Assembly: GCA_947629915.1 (NCBI GenBank)
Contig: CANRFN010000026.1
Span: 1 to 53,500, forward strand
Direction of reading: 5' to 3'
DNA: 53,500 nucleotides
Source: an uncultured Oscillospiraceae bacterium
GTDB taxonomy: Bacteria > Bacillota > Clostridia > Oscillospirales > Oscillospiraceae
Shown: piece by piece, positions 32,590 to 40,803 of the stretch
How the letters are laid out: every line of letters starts with the position of its first letter
How positions within the stretch are numbered: position 1 is the first letter of the stretch
Program-made: the position numbers and the translations under genes
Notes under the pieces: generated by a model
Told to the model about the DNA's origin: nothing
Seen by the model: the letters and a program-made list of their open reading frames with translations, nothing else
Databases searched by the model: none

Positions 32590-32946
32590 AAACGCGGAAT
32601 CGCAGGTCCTTTTACCGCATGGATCTCATACAAGTCCTCCGCAAAGTTACAATTAGATACAGAACCTAGGCTTCTCTAAATTTATCATGCCAACAATTTG
32701 AACTGTATTCTGTTCTTTTTCTTCAGCATATATTTTAAGATACGCCATTCATTTATGGGACTTTGCGGTTTTTAATTCGATTTCTCCTCGTCTATGTAGC
32801 TCTTTCCGCTCGGTATCCCCCATTATAGCAGCTTGTTTCAGGAAATTAACCCCCTTCTCTAATTTTTATTTCCAGCAACAATGGGCCACACCTGTTGCGT
32901 CTCCTCTTCCCAACCGCTTCGTTTGACAACCGTTTTATCTTTTCCA
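32590..32946. other. AT-rich intergenic region, no gene seen
   Basis: It forms the right edge of the accessory block next to cysK. It is visibly AT-rich and carries no supported reading frame. Confidence 0.45.
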
Positions 32947-34014
32947 TTACACCCTATGATAAATGGTATCCCGATATCTTCCGGAGGGCTTGATATAGCG
33001 CACCTGTACACAAAAAGCCAGCGCCCGGATGGGATCTCTCCTCCCATCCGGGCGCTGGCCCGTCTTTCTCTCCCCGCCCTGCTGTTCTCCATACAGCGGC
33101 GTAGACAGGTACTTGTCTCCGCCGTCCGGGAATAGGGTTACAATCGTTTTCCCGGCGTTCTCCGGCCGCTTTGCCAGCCAGCACGCCGCCCACAGAGCAG
33201 CCCCTGCGGAGATGCCCAGCAGGAAGCCCTCGTTTCTCGCCACCCACCGGGCCGCCGCATAGGCGTCCTCATCGGTCACGGGAATGATGCTGTCGTAGAT
33301 CTCGGTGTTGAGCACGTTGGGGACGAATCCGGCGCCGATGCCCTGCAGTCCATGCTTTCCCGCCGGCTTGCCGCTCAGAACAGCAGAGGTGGCCGGTTCC
33401 ACCCCTACCACCTGCACATTCGGGTTCATGCCCTTCAGGTACTCCCCCACGCCGGTGATGGTGCCGCCGGTGCCCACGCCTGCCACGAAGATGTCCACCT
33501 TGCCATCTGTGGCGTCCCAGATCTCCGGGCCGGTGGTCTCCCGGTGGGCCGCCGCGTTGGCTGGGTTGGCGAACTGGTCCGGGATGAAGCTGTTGGGGAT
33601 CTCCGCCGCCAGCTCCCTGGCCCTTTCCACGGAGCCGGCCATGCCCTTGGCCCCCTCGGTGAGCACCACCTCGGCCCCGTAGGCCTGCATCAGGAGGCAG
33701 CGCTCCTTGCTCATGGTGTCCGGCATCACCAGGATCATCCGGTATCCCCGGTGGGCCGCCAGTGAGGCCATGCCGATGCCGGTGTTGCCCGAGGTGGGCT
33801 CGATGATCACGGCATCCTTGGGCAGCAGCCCCTTGGCGGCGGCATCGTCCAACATGAACTTGGCCACCCGGTCCTTGGCGCTTCCGGCGGGGTTCCAGGC
33901 CTCCAGCTTGGCCAGGATCCGGCACGGCAGGTTGTGCTCCTGCTCCAGCCGCACCAGCTCCATCAGGGGCGTGGAGCCGATCAGCTCCTCCACAGATGAT
34001 ACGATTTTGCTCAT
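32947..34014 (-). CDS. cysK: Cysteine synthase A (O-acetylserine sulfhydrylase), frame extended through its terminator
   Basis: 355 residues. PLP enzyme making cysteine from O-acetylserine and sulfide. Near the N-terminus are IGSTPLMELVRLE and the PLP-lysine stretch NPAGSAKDRVAKFML; PTSGNTGIGMA and GVGTGGTITGVGEYL bind substrate and cofactor phosphate; GISAGAALWAA follows. The normal CysK end falls at about residue 309 (KYLSTPLYG). The frame has no stop there and continues 46 residues through the intrinsic terminator hairpin into downstream sequence, stopping at 32947. Upstream, a good start lies at the ATG (MSKIVSSVEELIG). Sulfur or Cys-dependent regulation is not visible. Confidence 0.9.
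   Translation of the reverse strand: MSKIVSSVEELIGSTPLMELVRLEQEHNLPCRILAKLEAWNPAGSAKDRVAKFMLDDAAAKGLLPKDAVIIEPTSGNTGIGMASLAAHRGYRMILVMPDTMSKERCLLMQAYGAEVVLTEGAKGMAGSVERARELAAEIPNSFIPDQFANPANAAAHRETTGPEIWDATDGKVDIFVAGVGTGGTITGVGEYLKGMNPNVQVVGVEPATSAVLSGKPAGKHGLQGIGAGFVPNVLNTEIYDSIIPVTDEDAYAAARWVARNEGFLLGISAGAALWAACWLAKRPENAGKTIVTLFPDGGDKYLSTPLYGEQQGGERKTGQRPDGRRDPIRALAFCVQVRYIKPSGRYRDTIYHRV
33005..33059 (-). terminator. cysK terminator inside the cysK reading frame
   Basis: A long inverted repeat (GCCAGCGCCCGGATGGGA with its complement) followed on the minus strand by TTTTTGTG. It sits before the in-frame stop codon of cysK. Nearly identical copy at 30351-30404. Confidence 0.75.
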
Positions 34015-34123
34015 GGATCGTTCCTCCCATACTCAGCGACCCCGCCCAGCCACCCTGCAGTGCTCCCCGGAGAGAGCGGCAGACCAGAGGCAAAAAGATC
34101 ACACACTTTGGCGCTTTTTCCCC

Positions 34124-34151
34124 TTGCATTTGCCCGTCTCTGTGATAGGAT
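34124..34151 (+). promoter_or_regulatory. Promoter of the HAD hydrolase gene
   Basis: TTGCAT (34124-34129), 16-bp spacer, TAGGAT (34146-34151), leaving a leader of about 105 nt. Confidence 0.45.
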
Positions 34152-34265
34152 AGGGCGAACCCAAGGGACGGGCGCATGATATATGCCCGCGGTAGGGAAT
34201 GCAAGAGGGCGAGGGCCAATTTGCAAAACCGCGCCGCAGAAGGCAGGTCTGAGAGGAGAACCGCA

Positions 34266-34931
34266 ATGCGAAAAGTCGTACTGATGGACTATATGGGCAC
34301 CGCCGCCAAGGAGGGCGGCCCGGAGATGACGGAGATGGTGCGGATCATCTGCAAGAACAGCCGAATCCACGATCCCCGCCAGGTGGTGGACTACATCTGG
34401 GGCACCCGGAAGACCATGGAGGAGGCCAGCTTCCTGGACAGCTACCGCACCGAGGACGAGATCTCCACCCAGCTCATCGAGGACATGAAGCGGGACCTGG
34501 ACCTCAAGGCCTCCACAGAGGAGCTCATGACATTGGTCCGGGGCTTCTGGGTAAACGCCCCGCTGTTCCCGGACACTCTGGCCTTCTTCGAGCAGTGTCC
34601 CCTGCCCATCTATCTCGTCACAAACAATGGCCGGAAGTACATGGAGCAGGCCCTTGAGAAGAACGGCCTCCCCTGCGCCGGCTTCACCAGTGCAGACGAT
34701 GCCCGGGCATACAAGCCCCACCAGGAGCTCTTCGCCGCCTGTCTCCGGCTGGCGGGCTGCGCCCCGGAGGAGGCGGTGCACATCGGGGACTCGTACCGCT
34801 CCGATGTCCTGGGCGCCCAGGCCGCCGGCATCCAGCCCATCCTGCTGCTCCGGGGCAAGGAGAACGCCAGCGGATTCTCCCCCGCCGCCCAAGACCTCAC
34901 CGAGGCCCTGGCGTGGGTGAAGAAGCTGTAA
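34266..34931 (+). CDS. HAD family hydrolase (phosphoglycolate phosphatase-like), variant motif I
   Basis: 221 residues. The HAD core is evident: nucleophile motif MDYMGT (Asp8), a helical cap, YLVTNNG (motif II), KPHQELFAACLRLAG (motif III Lys) and HIGDSYRSDVLGAQAAG (motif IV). In standard phosphatases motif I is DxDGT; here the second Asp, the general acid/base, is Met10. That points to slower chemistry or another substrate, as in some non-phosphatase HAD members. GAGAGGAGAA precedes the ATG. Its substrate is unknown. It is a single-gene unit divergent from cysK. Confidence 0.8.
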   Translation: MRKVVLMDYMGTAAKEGGPEMTEMVRIICKNSRIHDPRQVVDYIWGTRKTMEEASFLDSYRTEDEISTQLIEDMKRDLDLKASTEELMTLVRGFWVNAPLFPDTLAFFEQCPLPIYLVTNNGRKYMEQALEKNGLPCAGFTSADDARAYKPHQELFAACLRLAGCAPEEAVHIGDSYRSDVLGAQAAGIQPILLLRGKENASGFSPAAQDLTEALAWVKKL

Positions 34932-34966
34932 CCGGCTGCAGCACCCGAACCAAGGCGATCCCATTC

Positions 34967-34996
34967 CGCCCGCCCCTGCCGCCGCAGGGGCGGGCG
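34967..34996 (+). terminator. GC-rich hairpin after the HAD gene
   Basis: Thirteen-base stem (34967-34979 with 34984-34996). The T-tract after it is poor (CTTGTG), so its strength is uncertain. Confidence 0.5.
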
Positions 34997-35134
34997 CTTG
35001 TGCGCCCAGCCAACGCCTTCCATCTCAACCGCCATATGCCACAATTCACCTCGGCAAACAGTCCGCAAAGGCATACAGAAAGGCCAATTTCCGGCCCGAT
35101 CTACCCAATTCCATACCTTTCCGGTTCCCGCCTG

Positions 35135-35163
35135 TTGAAAAGCCCTGCAAAAGGTGATAGAAT
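35135..35163 (+). promoter_or_regulatory. Promoter of the surface-glycan acylation operon
   Basis: TTGAAA (35135-35140), 17-bp spacer, TAGAAT (35158-35163), about 100 nt upstream of the first gene. Confidence 0.65.
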
Positions 35164-35271
35164 GGGCCGAGGGGCTGCGGACCCTGTCTCGCTGGGTCCC
35201 GCCGCCCTTATGGCACACCGGTACTGAGACGCGCCCCGGGACAGGGCGTGGAGAGAGAAAGTTGGTAGGTC

Positions 35272-36654
35272 ATGATCAAGGAAAACCAGAGACTGTTAAA
35301 TCACATCAATCTCGCCACCGATATTCTCATTCTGTTCCTATCCTTCCCCATCGGGTTTTGGATACGGTTCGCCTTCTTCCCCGGGATCATCACCATCGGT
35401 CTGTCCACATATACCGCCATGGGCGCCGTGTACACCGCCATTCAGCTCTTCGTCTTCGCCGCCCTGGGCATGTACCAGTCCTATCGGCAGACCCCCCTGC
35501 GGGTGGAGCTGCAGCGGCTCTTCGAGTCTGTGGCGCTGGTGGTGGCCCTCCTGCTGGGCACCCTCTATGTGGGGTGGGGCGTGCACTTCTCCCGCGGCGC
35601 CCTGGCCATCATCTTCGCCATGATCCTGGGCCTGCTCAGCGTTAAGCGGTTCCTGCTCCGCCGTGCCCTCCGGTTCGCCCGGCAGAAGGGGTACAACCAG
35701 AAGCACATCGTGCTGGTGGGAAACGGCCACCTGGCGGCCAAGTACCTCAACGAGATCCGCAAGGACGCAGAGCTGGGGTACACCGTGATCGGCTATGTCA
35801 GCCTGAAGGAGGACAAGACCAAAAACGGCCTCACCTGGCTGGGGTCCTTTGAACAGCTGGAGGACGTCCTGGAGGGGCACCACCCGGACGAGGTGATCTC
35901 CGCCGTGGAGCTGAAGGACTTCGGCCGCACCCCGGGCATCATCGAGGCCTGTGAGAGCGCGGGCATCAAGCTGTCCATCATCCCCTTCTACGCGGACTAC
36001 ATGCCCTCGAACCCCCAGTTCGACACCCTCAACGGCATCCCCCTGCTGAATATCCGCCGGATCCCCCTGGACAACTACGCCAACGCCTTTCTGAAGCGGA
36101 CCATGGACATCGTGGGCTCTGTCATTCTGCTGGTGGTGACGTCCCCCATCATGCTGTTCTGCGCCATCGGGGTGAAGCTCAGCTCCCCGGGGCCGGTGAT
36201 CTTCAAGCAGCAGCGGGTGGGCCGCAACAAGCAGCTCTTCTACATCTACAAGTTCCGCTCCATGCGCATCAATGACAGCGAGGACACCGCCTGGAGCACC
36301 AATGAAGACAGCCGCCGGACCAAGTTCGGCACCTTTATGCGCAAGCTCTCCCTGGACGAGTTCCCCCAGTTCTGGAATGTGCTGAAGGGGGACATGAGCC
36401 TGGTGGGGCCCCGGCCGGAGATTCCCCACTACGTGGACCAGTTCAAGAAGGAAGTCCCCCTGTACATGGTGAAGCACCAGGTCCGCCCGGGCATCACCGG
36501 CTGGGCCCAGATTCACGGCTTTCGGGGGGACACCTCCATCCAGGGCCGCATCGAGCACGACATCTACTACATCGAGAACTGGAGCATCTGGCTGGACATT
36601 CAGATCCTGTTCTCCACGGTGTTCAAAGGCAAATTTGTAAACGACGAGAGGTGA
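35272..36654 (+). CDS. Polyprenyl-phosphate sugar-1-phosphate transferase (WcaJ-like initiating transferase)
   Basis: 460 residues. Transfers a sugar-1-phosphate to undecaprenyl phosphate, starting assembly of a surface glycan at the cytoplasmic membrane. Four N-terminal transmembrane helices (to about 130), then a Rossmann-like CoA-binding domain (HIVLVGNGHLAAKYL), a membrane hairpin (MDIVGSVILLVVTSPIMLF) and the catalytic domain: GPVIFKQQRVGRN, FYIYKFRSMR, LDEFPQFWNVLKGDMSLVGPRP and VRPGITGWAQI. The signature Asp-Glu (LDEFPQ) and the PRP are intact. The sugar is not readable from sequence. First gene of a six-gene operon. Confidence 0.9.
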   Translation: MIKENQRLLNHINLATDILILFLSFPIGFWIRFAFFPGIITIGLSTYTAMGAVYTAIQLFVFAALGMYQSYRQTPLRVELQRLFESVALVVALLLGTLYVGWGVHFSRGALAIIFAMILGLLSVKRFLLRRALRFARQKGYNQKHIVLVGNGHLAAKYLNEIRKDAELGYTVIGYVSLKEDKTKNGLTWLGSFEQLEDVLEGHHPDEVISAVELKDFGRTPGIIEACESAGIKLSIIPFYADYMPSNPQFDTLNGIPLLNIRRIPLDNYANAFLKRTMDIVGSVILLVVTSPIMLFCAIGVKLSSPGPVIFKQQRVGRNKQLFYIYKFRSMRINDSEDTAWSTNEDSRRTKFGTFMRKLSLDEFPQFWNVLKGDMSLVGPRPEIPHYVDQFKKEVPLYMVKHQVRPGITGWAQIHGFRGDTSIQGRIEHDIYYIENWSIWLDIQILFSTVFKGKFVNDER

Positions 36655-36664
36655 GGCGGCGCCC

Positions 36665-37804
36665 ATGCCGGACAAAATTCTCTTTATCGCCTCAACGTTC
36701 TCCCACCTGCTCAACTTCCACCAGCCGTACCTGCAGGCCTTTCGGGACCGGGGCTGGGAGGTCCACGTTGTGGCGGGCCGGGTGGAACACCCCATCCCCC
36801 AGGCCCACCGGCAGGTCCACATGCCCTTCCAGAAGTCCATGACCGCCCCCGGCAACCTCCGGGCCGCGGCCCAGCTGCGCCGGCAGATCCAGCAAGAGGG
36901 GTACAAGATCATCAGCGTACATACCGCCCTGGCCTCGTTTTTCGCGAGGATGGCGGTGAAGGGCATGCGGCATCGGCCCTTTGTCCTGGATATCGTCCAC
37001 GGCTACCTCTTCGATGACGACACGAACGCCGCCAAGCGCACCCTTCTCCTGGCAGCGGAGCAGCTCACCGCCCCTGAGACGGACCTCTTGGCCGTGATGA
37101 ACCAGTGGGACCTGCAGCTGGCCCAGACCAAACACCTGGGCCGCGAGGTGGCCTATATCCCCGGCATGGGGGTGGACTACCGCCGTCTGGACCGCTGCAC
37201 CCGGGAGGACGGCCTGGCGGTGCGGGCAAAGCTGGGCATCCCGGAAAATGCCCTCATGATGCTGTACCCCGCCGAGTTCTCCGCCCGGAAAAATCAGGCC
37301 GCCCTGCTCCGGGCCATGCCAAAGCTGCCGAAACAGGCGGTGCTGGTGTTGCCCGGCCACGGGGTGCTGTTAGAGGAGTGCAAACAGCAGGCCCAGGACT
37401 TACATATCGCAGACCGGGTCTTCTTCCCCGGCCAGATCGCAGACATCGCCCCCTGGTTTGTGGCGTCGGACATCGCCGTGTCCTCCAGCCGCAGCGAGGG
37501 GCTGCCCTTCAACCTCGCGGAGGCCATGCACTGCGGGCTGCCGGTGGCCGCCAGCGCGGTAAAGGGGCAGACGGACCTGGTGGTGTCCGGAGAGACCGGC
37601 CTCTTATACCCCTACGGAGACGATGCCGCCCTGGTGCAGGCCCTCACCCAGCTGATTGAGGACGCGCCGCTGCGGCGGCGCCTGGGCGAGGCCGGCCGGC
37701 GCCGGGCCGAGCACTTCGGCCTGGACGCGGTATACCCCCAGGTGATGGCCCTCTACGACCGAGCCCTCGCCGCCGTGGGCGCCCCGGTCTCAACGAAATC
37801 CTGA
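36665..37804 (+). CDS. Glycosyltransferase, family 4-like
   Basis: 379 residues with a GT-B fold. N-terminal ILFIASTFSHLLNFHQPYLQAF is typical for the acceptor domain of this family, and the C-terminal donor domain has YPAEFSARKNQAALLRAM, and SRSEGLPFNLAEAMHCGLPVAA with the EGLPF/EAMxxG signature. It should add the second sugar to the lipid-linked product of the preceding enzyme. It starts 10 nt after that gene's stop. Confidence 0.87.
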   Translation: MPDKILFIASTFSHLLNFHQPYLQAFRDRGWEVHVVAGRVEHPIPQAHRQVHMPFQKSMTAPGNLRAAAQLRRQIQQEGYKIISVHTALASFFARMAVKGMRHRPFVLDIVHGYLFDDDTNAAKRTLLLAAEQLTAPETDLLAVMNQWDLQLAQTKHLGREVAYIPGMGVDYRRLDRCTREDGLAVRAKLGIPENALMMLYPAEFSARKNQAALLRAMPKLPKQAVLVLPGHGVLLEECKQQAQDLHIADRVFFPGQIADIAPWFVASDIAVSSSRSEGLPFNLAEAMHCGLPVAASAVKGQTDLVVSGETGLLYPYGDDAALVQALTQLIEDAPLRRRLGEAGRRRAEHFGLDAVYPQVMALYDRALAAVGAPVSTKS

Positions 37805-37830
37805 TCCCAGAAAGAGAGGCGAGCAGCCGC

Positions 37831-39084
37831 ATGGAATCCCAATCCCAGAGAAGTCCCCAGATGCGGCTGTTCAGCCTCTTTTTCTTTGTGCTGCTGGCCC
37901 TGCTGTGCCTGCAGAGCGTCGTCCCGGCGGGCCGCGCCCTCCGGGACTGGAAGCGGGCCAACTTCGGCACCGGCAAAGTTCTCTCAGTCCAGGCGGTGGA
38001 CGACATGGCGGCGGACCTGGAGAGCAGGCTGGCGGACGGCATCCTGGTCCAACACCCCTGGCAGATGAAGTTTGTGCTGCTGCACAAGGCCTATCAGCGG
38101 TGGGGACAGGGGATGAACCTCACCACCGCCCTCTCCGGCACCGTGCTGGACGAGTCTGAGGACGTGGTGGTCCAGCGGGCAGACGGGAAGCTCACCTATC
38201 TCATCACGGACGCCGAGGTCTCAGGCACCGTGGCCAGCGTCACGGACTTCGCCCTGGACATGGAGGCGGAGGGCAGACACTTCCTGCTGCTGGAGACCCC
38301 CAACAAGACGGGAACGCTGGCCCCCGAGTACGATGGCGTGGTGGAGGACTACACTGTCCCCCGGGAGGCGCGGGTGAACGCCCTGCTCCGGGAGGCGGGG
38401 GTGCCCTTTGTCTCCTGCAGCGAGAAGATCGCGGAGGAGGGCATAGACCTGGGCTCTCTCTTTTTCAAGACAGACCACCACTGGACCCCCCTGGGCGGGC
38501 TGTGGGCGTGCAAGCTCTTCGCCGAGGCCCTGAATGAGACCGCCGGCTATGCCATAGACACCGCCATCTTTGACGAATCCCAGTACGATGTGCAGTGGCG
38601 GGAGAACTTCTTCCTGGGCAGCCAGGGCCGCAAGGTGACGGAGGTCTACGTGGGCCCGGAGGACTTTCCCATCGTCCTGCCCCGCTACGACACCCACCTG
38701 GAGGTCTATCACTCCAGCCTGAACGCCACCCTCACCGGCAGCCTCCAGGAGACCATGATGAACTGGAGCGTGCTGGACACGGAGAGCCTCTATCAGCGCA
38801 ACGCATACGGCCTCTACGGCTACGGGGACGAGGGGCTCATCCAGATGCACAACCTGGACAAGTCGGACGGGCACAGGCTGTGCATCGTCAAGATCTCCGT
38901 GGCGGACTGCATGGCCCCCTACCTCTGCAACGCGGCGGAGTACGTGGACTTCATAGACCTGCGCCTCTTCGGACAGAGCCTCCGGGACTACATCCGGGAG
39001 ACCGACCCGGACACGGTGGCCGTGATCTACCAGGGCACCTCTTTTGAGGACAAGAACCTGGACGTCCTCTTCACCTTCACCTGA
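37831..39084 (+). CDS. DHHW/AlgJ-like SGNH-fold protein
   Basis: 417 residues, exported or anchored by an N-terminal helix (LFSLFFFVLLALLCLQSVV). The family landmark FKTDHHWTPLGGLWACK lies near residue 213, and near the C-terminus IVKISVADCMAPYL replaces the usual KDSFxNxLxPFL block: the serine is kept but the preceding Asp is Ile. Family members (AlgJ/AlgX, DltD-like partners) work extracellularly with MBOAT proteins in placing acyl groups on surface polymers. The adjacent MBOAT gene supports that. Start has only a weak AAAGAGG site. Confidence 0.75.
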   Translation: MESQSQRSPQMRLFSLFFFVLLALLCLQSVVPAGRALRDWKRANFGTGKVLSVQAVDDMAADLESRLADGILVQHPWQMKFVLLHKAYQRWGQGMNLTTALSGTVLDESEDVVVQRADGKLTYLITDAEVSGTVASVTDFALDMEAEGRHFLLLETPNKTGTLAPEYDGVVEDYTVPREARVNALLREAGVPFVSCSEKIAEEGIDLGSLFFKTDHHWTPLGGLWACKLFAEALNETAGYAIDTAIFDESQYDVQWRENFFLGSQGRKVTEVYVGPEDFPIVLPRYDTHLEVYHSSLNATLTGSLQETMMNWSVLDTESLYQRNAYGLYGYGDEGLIQMHNLDKSDGHRLCIVKISVADCMAPYLCNAAEYVDFIDLRLFGQSLRDYIRETDPDTVAVIYQGTSFEDKNLDVLFTFT

Positions 39085-39101
39085 CGGCACGGAGGGCGGA
39101 T

Positions 39102-40544
39102 ATGGTATTCTCAAAAGCGGAATTTCTCTTTCTCCTGCTGCCCTTCACCCTTGCGGTGTACTGGCTGCCCTTTTTCCGGGGGCTGCGGTGGCGGAACATC
39201 TGGCTGCTGCTGGTCTCCCTCTTCTTCTACGCCTGGGGCGAGCGGTTCTACGTGCTGCTGATGGTGCTGTCCATCCTCGGCAACTGGCTGCTGGGCCTCT
39301 GGGTCTCCAGCGTCCCCAGGCCCAGAGGGAAGGCCATCGTGGCGCTGGCCTGCGGGTTCAACCTGGGGCTGCTCTTCGCCTTCAAGTATCTGAACTGGAT
39401 TCTCTCCGGCGTTGGGATGGAGCCCATCGCCTTCTTCCGGCTTCCCATCGGCATCTCCTTCTACACCTTCCAAGCGCTGTCCTACGTGATCGACGTGTAT
39501 CGCGGCAAGGACCCGCCCCAGAAGAACCTCATCGATGTGGGTCTGTATATCGCCTTCTTCCCCCAGCTGGTGGCGGGCCCCATCGTGCGCTACGGCACCG
39601 TGGCAAAGCAGCTCCGGGAGCGCACCGCCACCTGGGACGGCGTTGCACAGGGGGCCTGGCGGTTCACCATCGGCCTCTCCAAGAAGCTCATCCTGGCCGA
39701 TCAGCTGGGGAGCGTCACCCGGCTCACCTTCCAGCAGAACACGGAGCAATCCGCCCTTCTGGCCTGGCTGGGGGCCCTCGCGGTGATGCTGCAGATCTTC
39801 TTCGACTTCTCCGGCTACTCCGACATGGCCATCGGCCTCGGCAAGATGTTCGGCTTCGACTTCCCGGAGAACTTCAAATACCCCTATATCTCCCAGTCCA
39901 TCTCCGAGTTCTGGCGGCGCTGGCACATCTCCCTGAGCTCCTGGTTCCGGGACTACCTCTACTACCCCCTGTCTGTGGGGCCGTCTGTGCGGCTGCGGAA
40001 GGCGGTGGCCCAGAAGTGGAGCCGGCAGACCGCGGCAAAGGTCTCCGGCGCCTTCACGCTGTTTGTGGTGTGGCTGGCCACGGGCCTCTGGCACGGGGCC
40101 AACCTCACCTTCGTGGTGTGGGGCCTTATGCAGTTCGTCTTTCTCGCGGTAGAGCAGTACCGGAGGCCACCGAAGAACAAAAAACGGGCGGCAATCCTCG
40201 GCACCATCGGCACTCTGCTCGCCGTCCTCTGCTCCGATGTGGTCTTCCAGGCAGACAGCCTCTCCCACGCCGCATCGTACTTTGCCACCATGCTCTGCCT
40301 CCGGGGCAACCCCCTGGCAGATCCCGCCGCCTGGTATTGGCTCCGCCAGTACGGGGTGGTGTTTGTCCTGGGCATTCTCCTCTCCACCCCGGTGGTCCCC
40401 GTCCTCCGGGAGAAGATGGAGGCGAGGGGCCATGGGAACCTCTGGGCCTGGGTCCGCACCGCAGGCATGATGCTCCTGCTCCTCTTGGACATCGGCTTCG
40501 TCTTCGGCGGGGACTACAGCCCCTTCATCTACTTCAATTTCTGA
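39102..40544 (+). CDS. MBOAT family O-acyltransferase (AlgI/DltB-like)
   Basis: 480 residues with about ten transmembrane helices. Family landmarks are LPFTLAVYWLPFF, PIGISFYTFQALSYVIDVYRG, FPQLVAGPIVRY, FWRRWHISLSSWFRDYLYYPL and the catalytic His in GLWHGANLTFVVWG. These proteins pass acyl groups across the membrane to extracellular glycans or teichoic acids. It starts 17 nt after the DHHW gene with a GGAGGGCGG site. Its donor is likely the carrier protein encoded next rather than acetyl-CoA. Confidence 0.9.
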   Translation: MVFSKAEFLFLLLPFTLAVYWLPFFRGLRWRNIWLLLVSLFFYAWGERFYVLLMVLSILGNWLLGLWVSSVPRPRGKAIVALACGFNLGLLFAFKYLNWILSGVGMEPIAFFRLPIGISFYTFQALSYVIDVYRGKDPPQKNLIDVGLYIAFFPQLVAGPIVRYGTVAKQLRERTATWDGVAQGAWRFTIGLSKKLILADQLGSVTRLTFQQNTEQSALLAWLGALAVMLQIFFDFSGYSDMAIGLGKMFGFDFPENFKYPYISQSISEFWRRWHISLSSWFRDYLYYPLSVGPSVRLRKAVAQKWSRQTAAKVSGAFTLFVVWLATGLWHGANLTFVVWGLMQFVFLAVEQYRRPPKNKKRAAILGTIGTLLAVLCSDVVFQADSLSHAASYFATMLCLRGNPLADPAAWYWLRQYGVVFVLGILLSTPVVPVLREKMEARGHGNLWAWVRTAGMMLLLLLDIGFVFGGDYSPFIYFNF

Positions 40545-40566
40545 CGATCCGAAAGGTGGAACCCAC

Positions 40567-40803
40567 ATGTATCCCCATCTGCAGCAAGTTCTGGAGGGCG
40601 TGCTGCCCTATGCAGACTTCACATCCAAGACCCTGGTCTCAGACGGCTATTTCAACTCCATCACCCTGGCAGACGCCGTGGGGGAGCTGTCTGTGGAGTA
40701 CGGGATCACCATCCCCTGTGATGAGATCACCCCGGACAACTTCAACTCCCTGGATGCCATCGCGGCCATGGTGCGCCGCCTGGGCGGCAACCCGGAGGGC
40801 TGA
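40567..40803 (+). CDS. Acyl carrier protein (DltC-like position)
   Basis: 78 residues, small acidic four-helix carrier. Ser31 in GYFNSITLADAV sits at the phosphopantetheine site; the usual Asp before it is Asn30. The last helix, ITPDNFNSLDAIAAMVRRL, matches the standard ACP ending. It sits between the MBOAT and ligase genes and its stop overlaps the ligase ATG (TGATG), so it is probably loaded by that ligase. Confidence 0.8.
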   Translation: MYPHLQQVLEGVLPYADFTSKTLVSDGYFNSITLADAVGELSVEYGITIPCDEITPDNFNSLDAIAAMVRRLGGNPEG

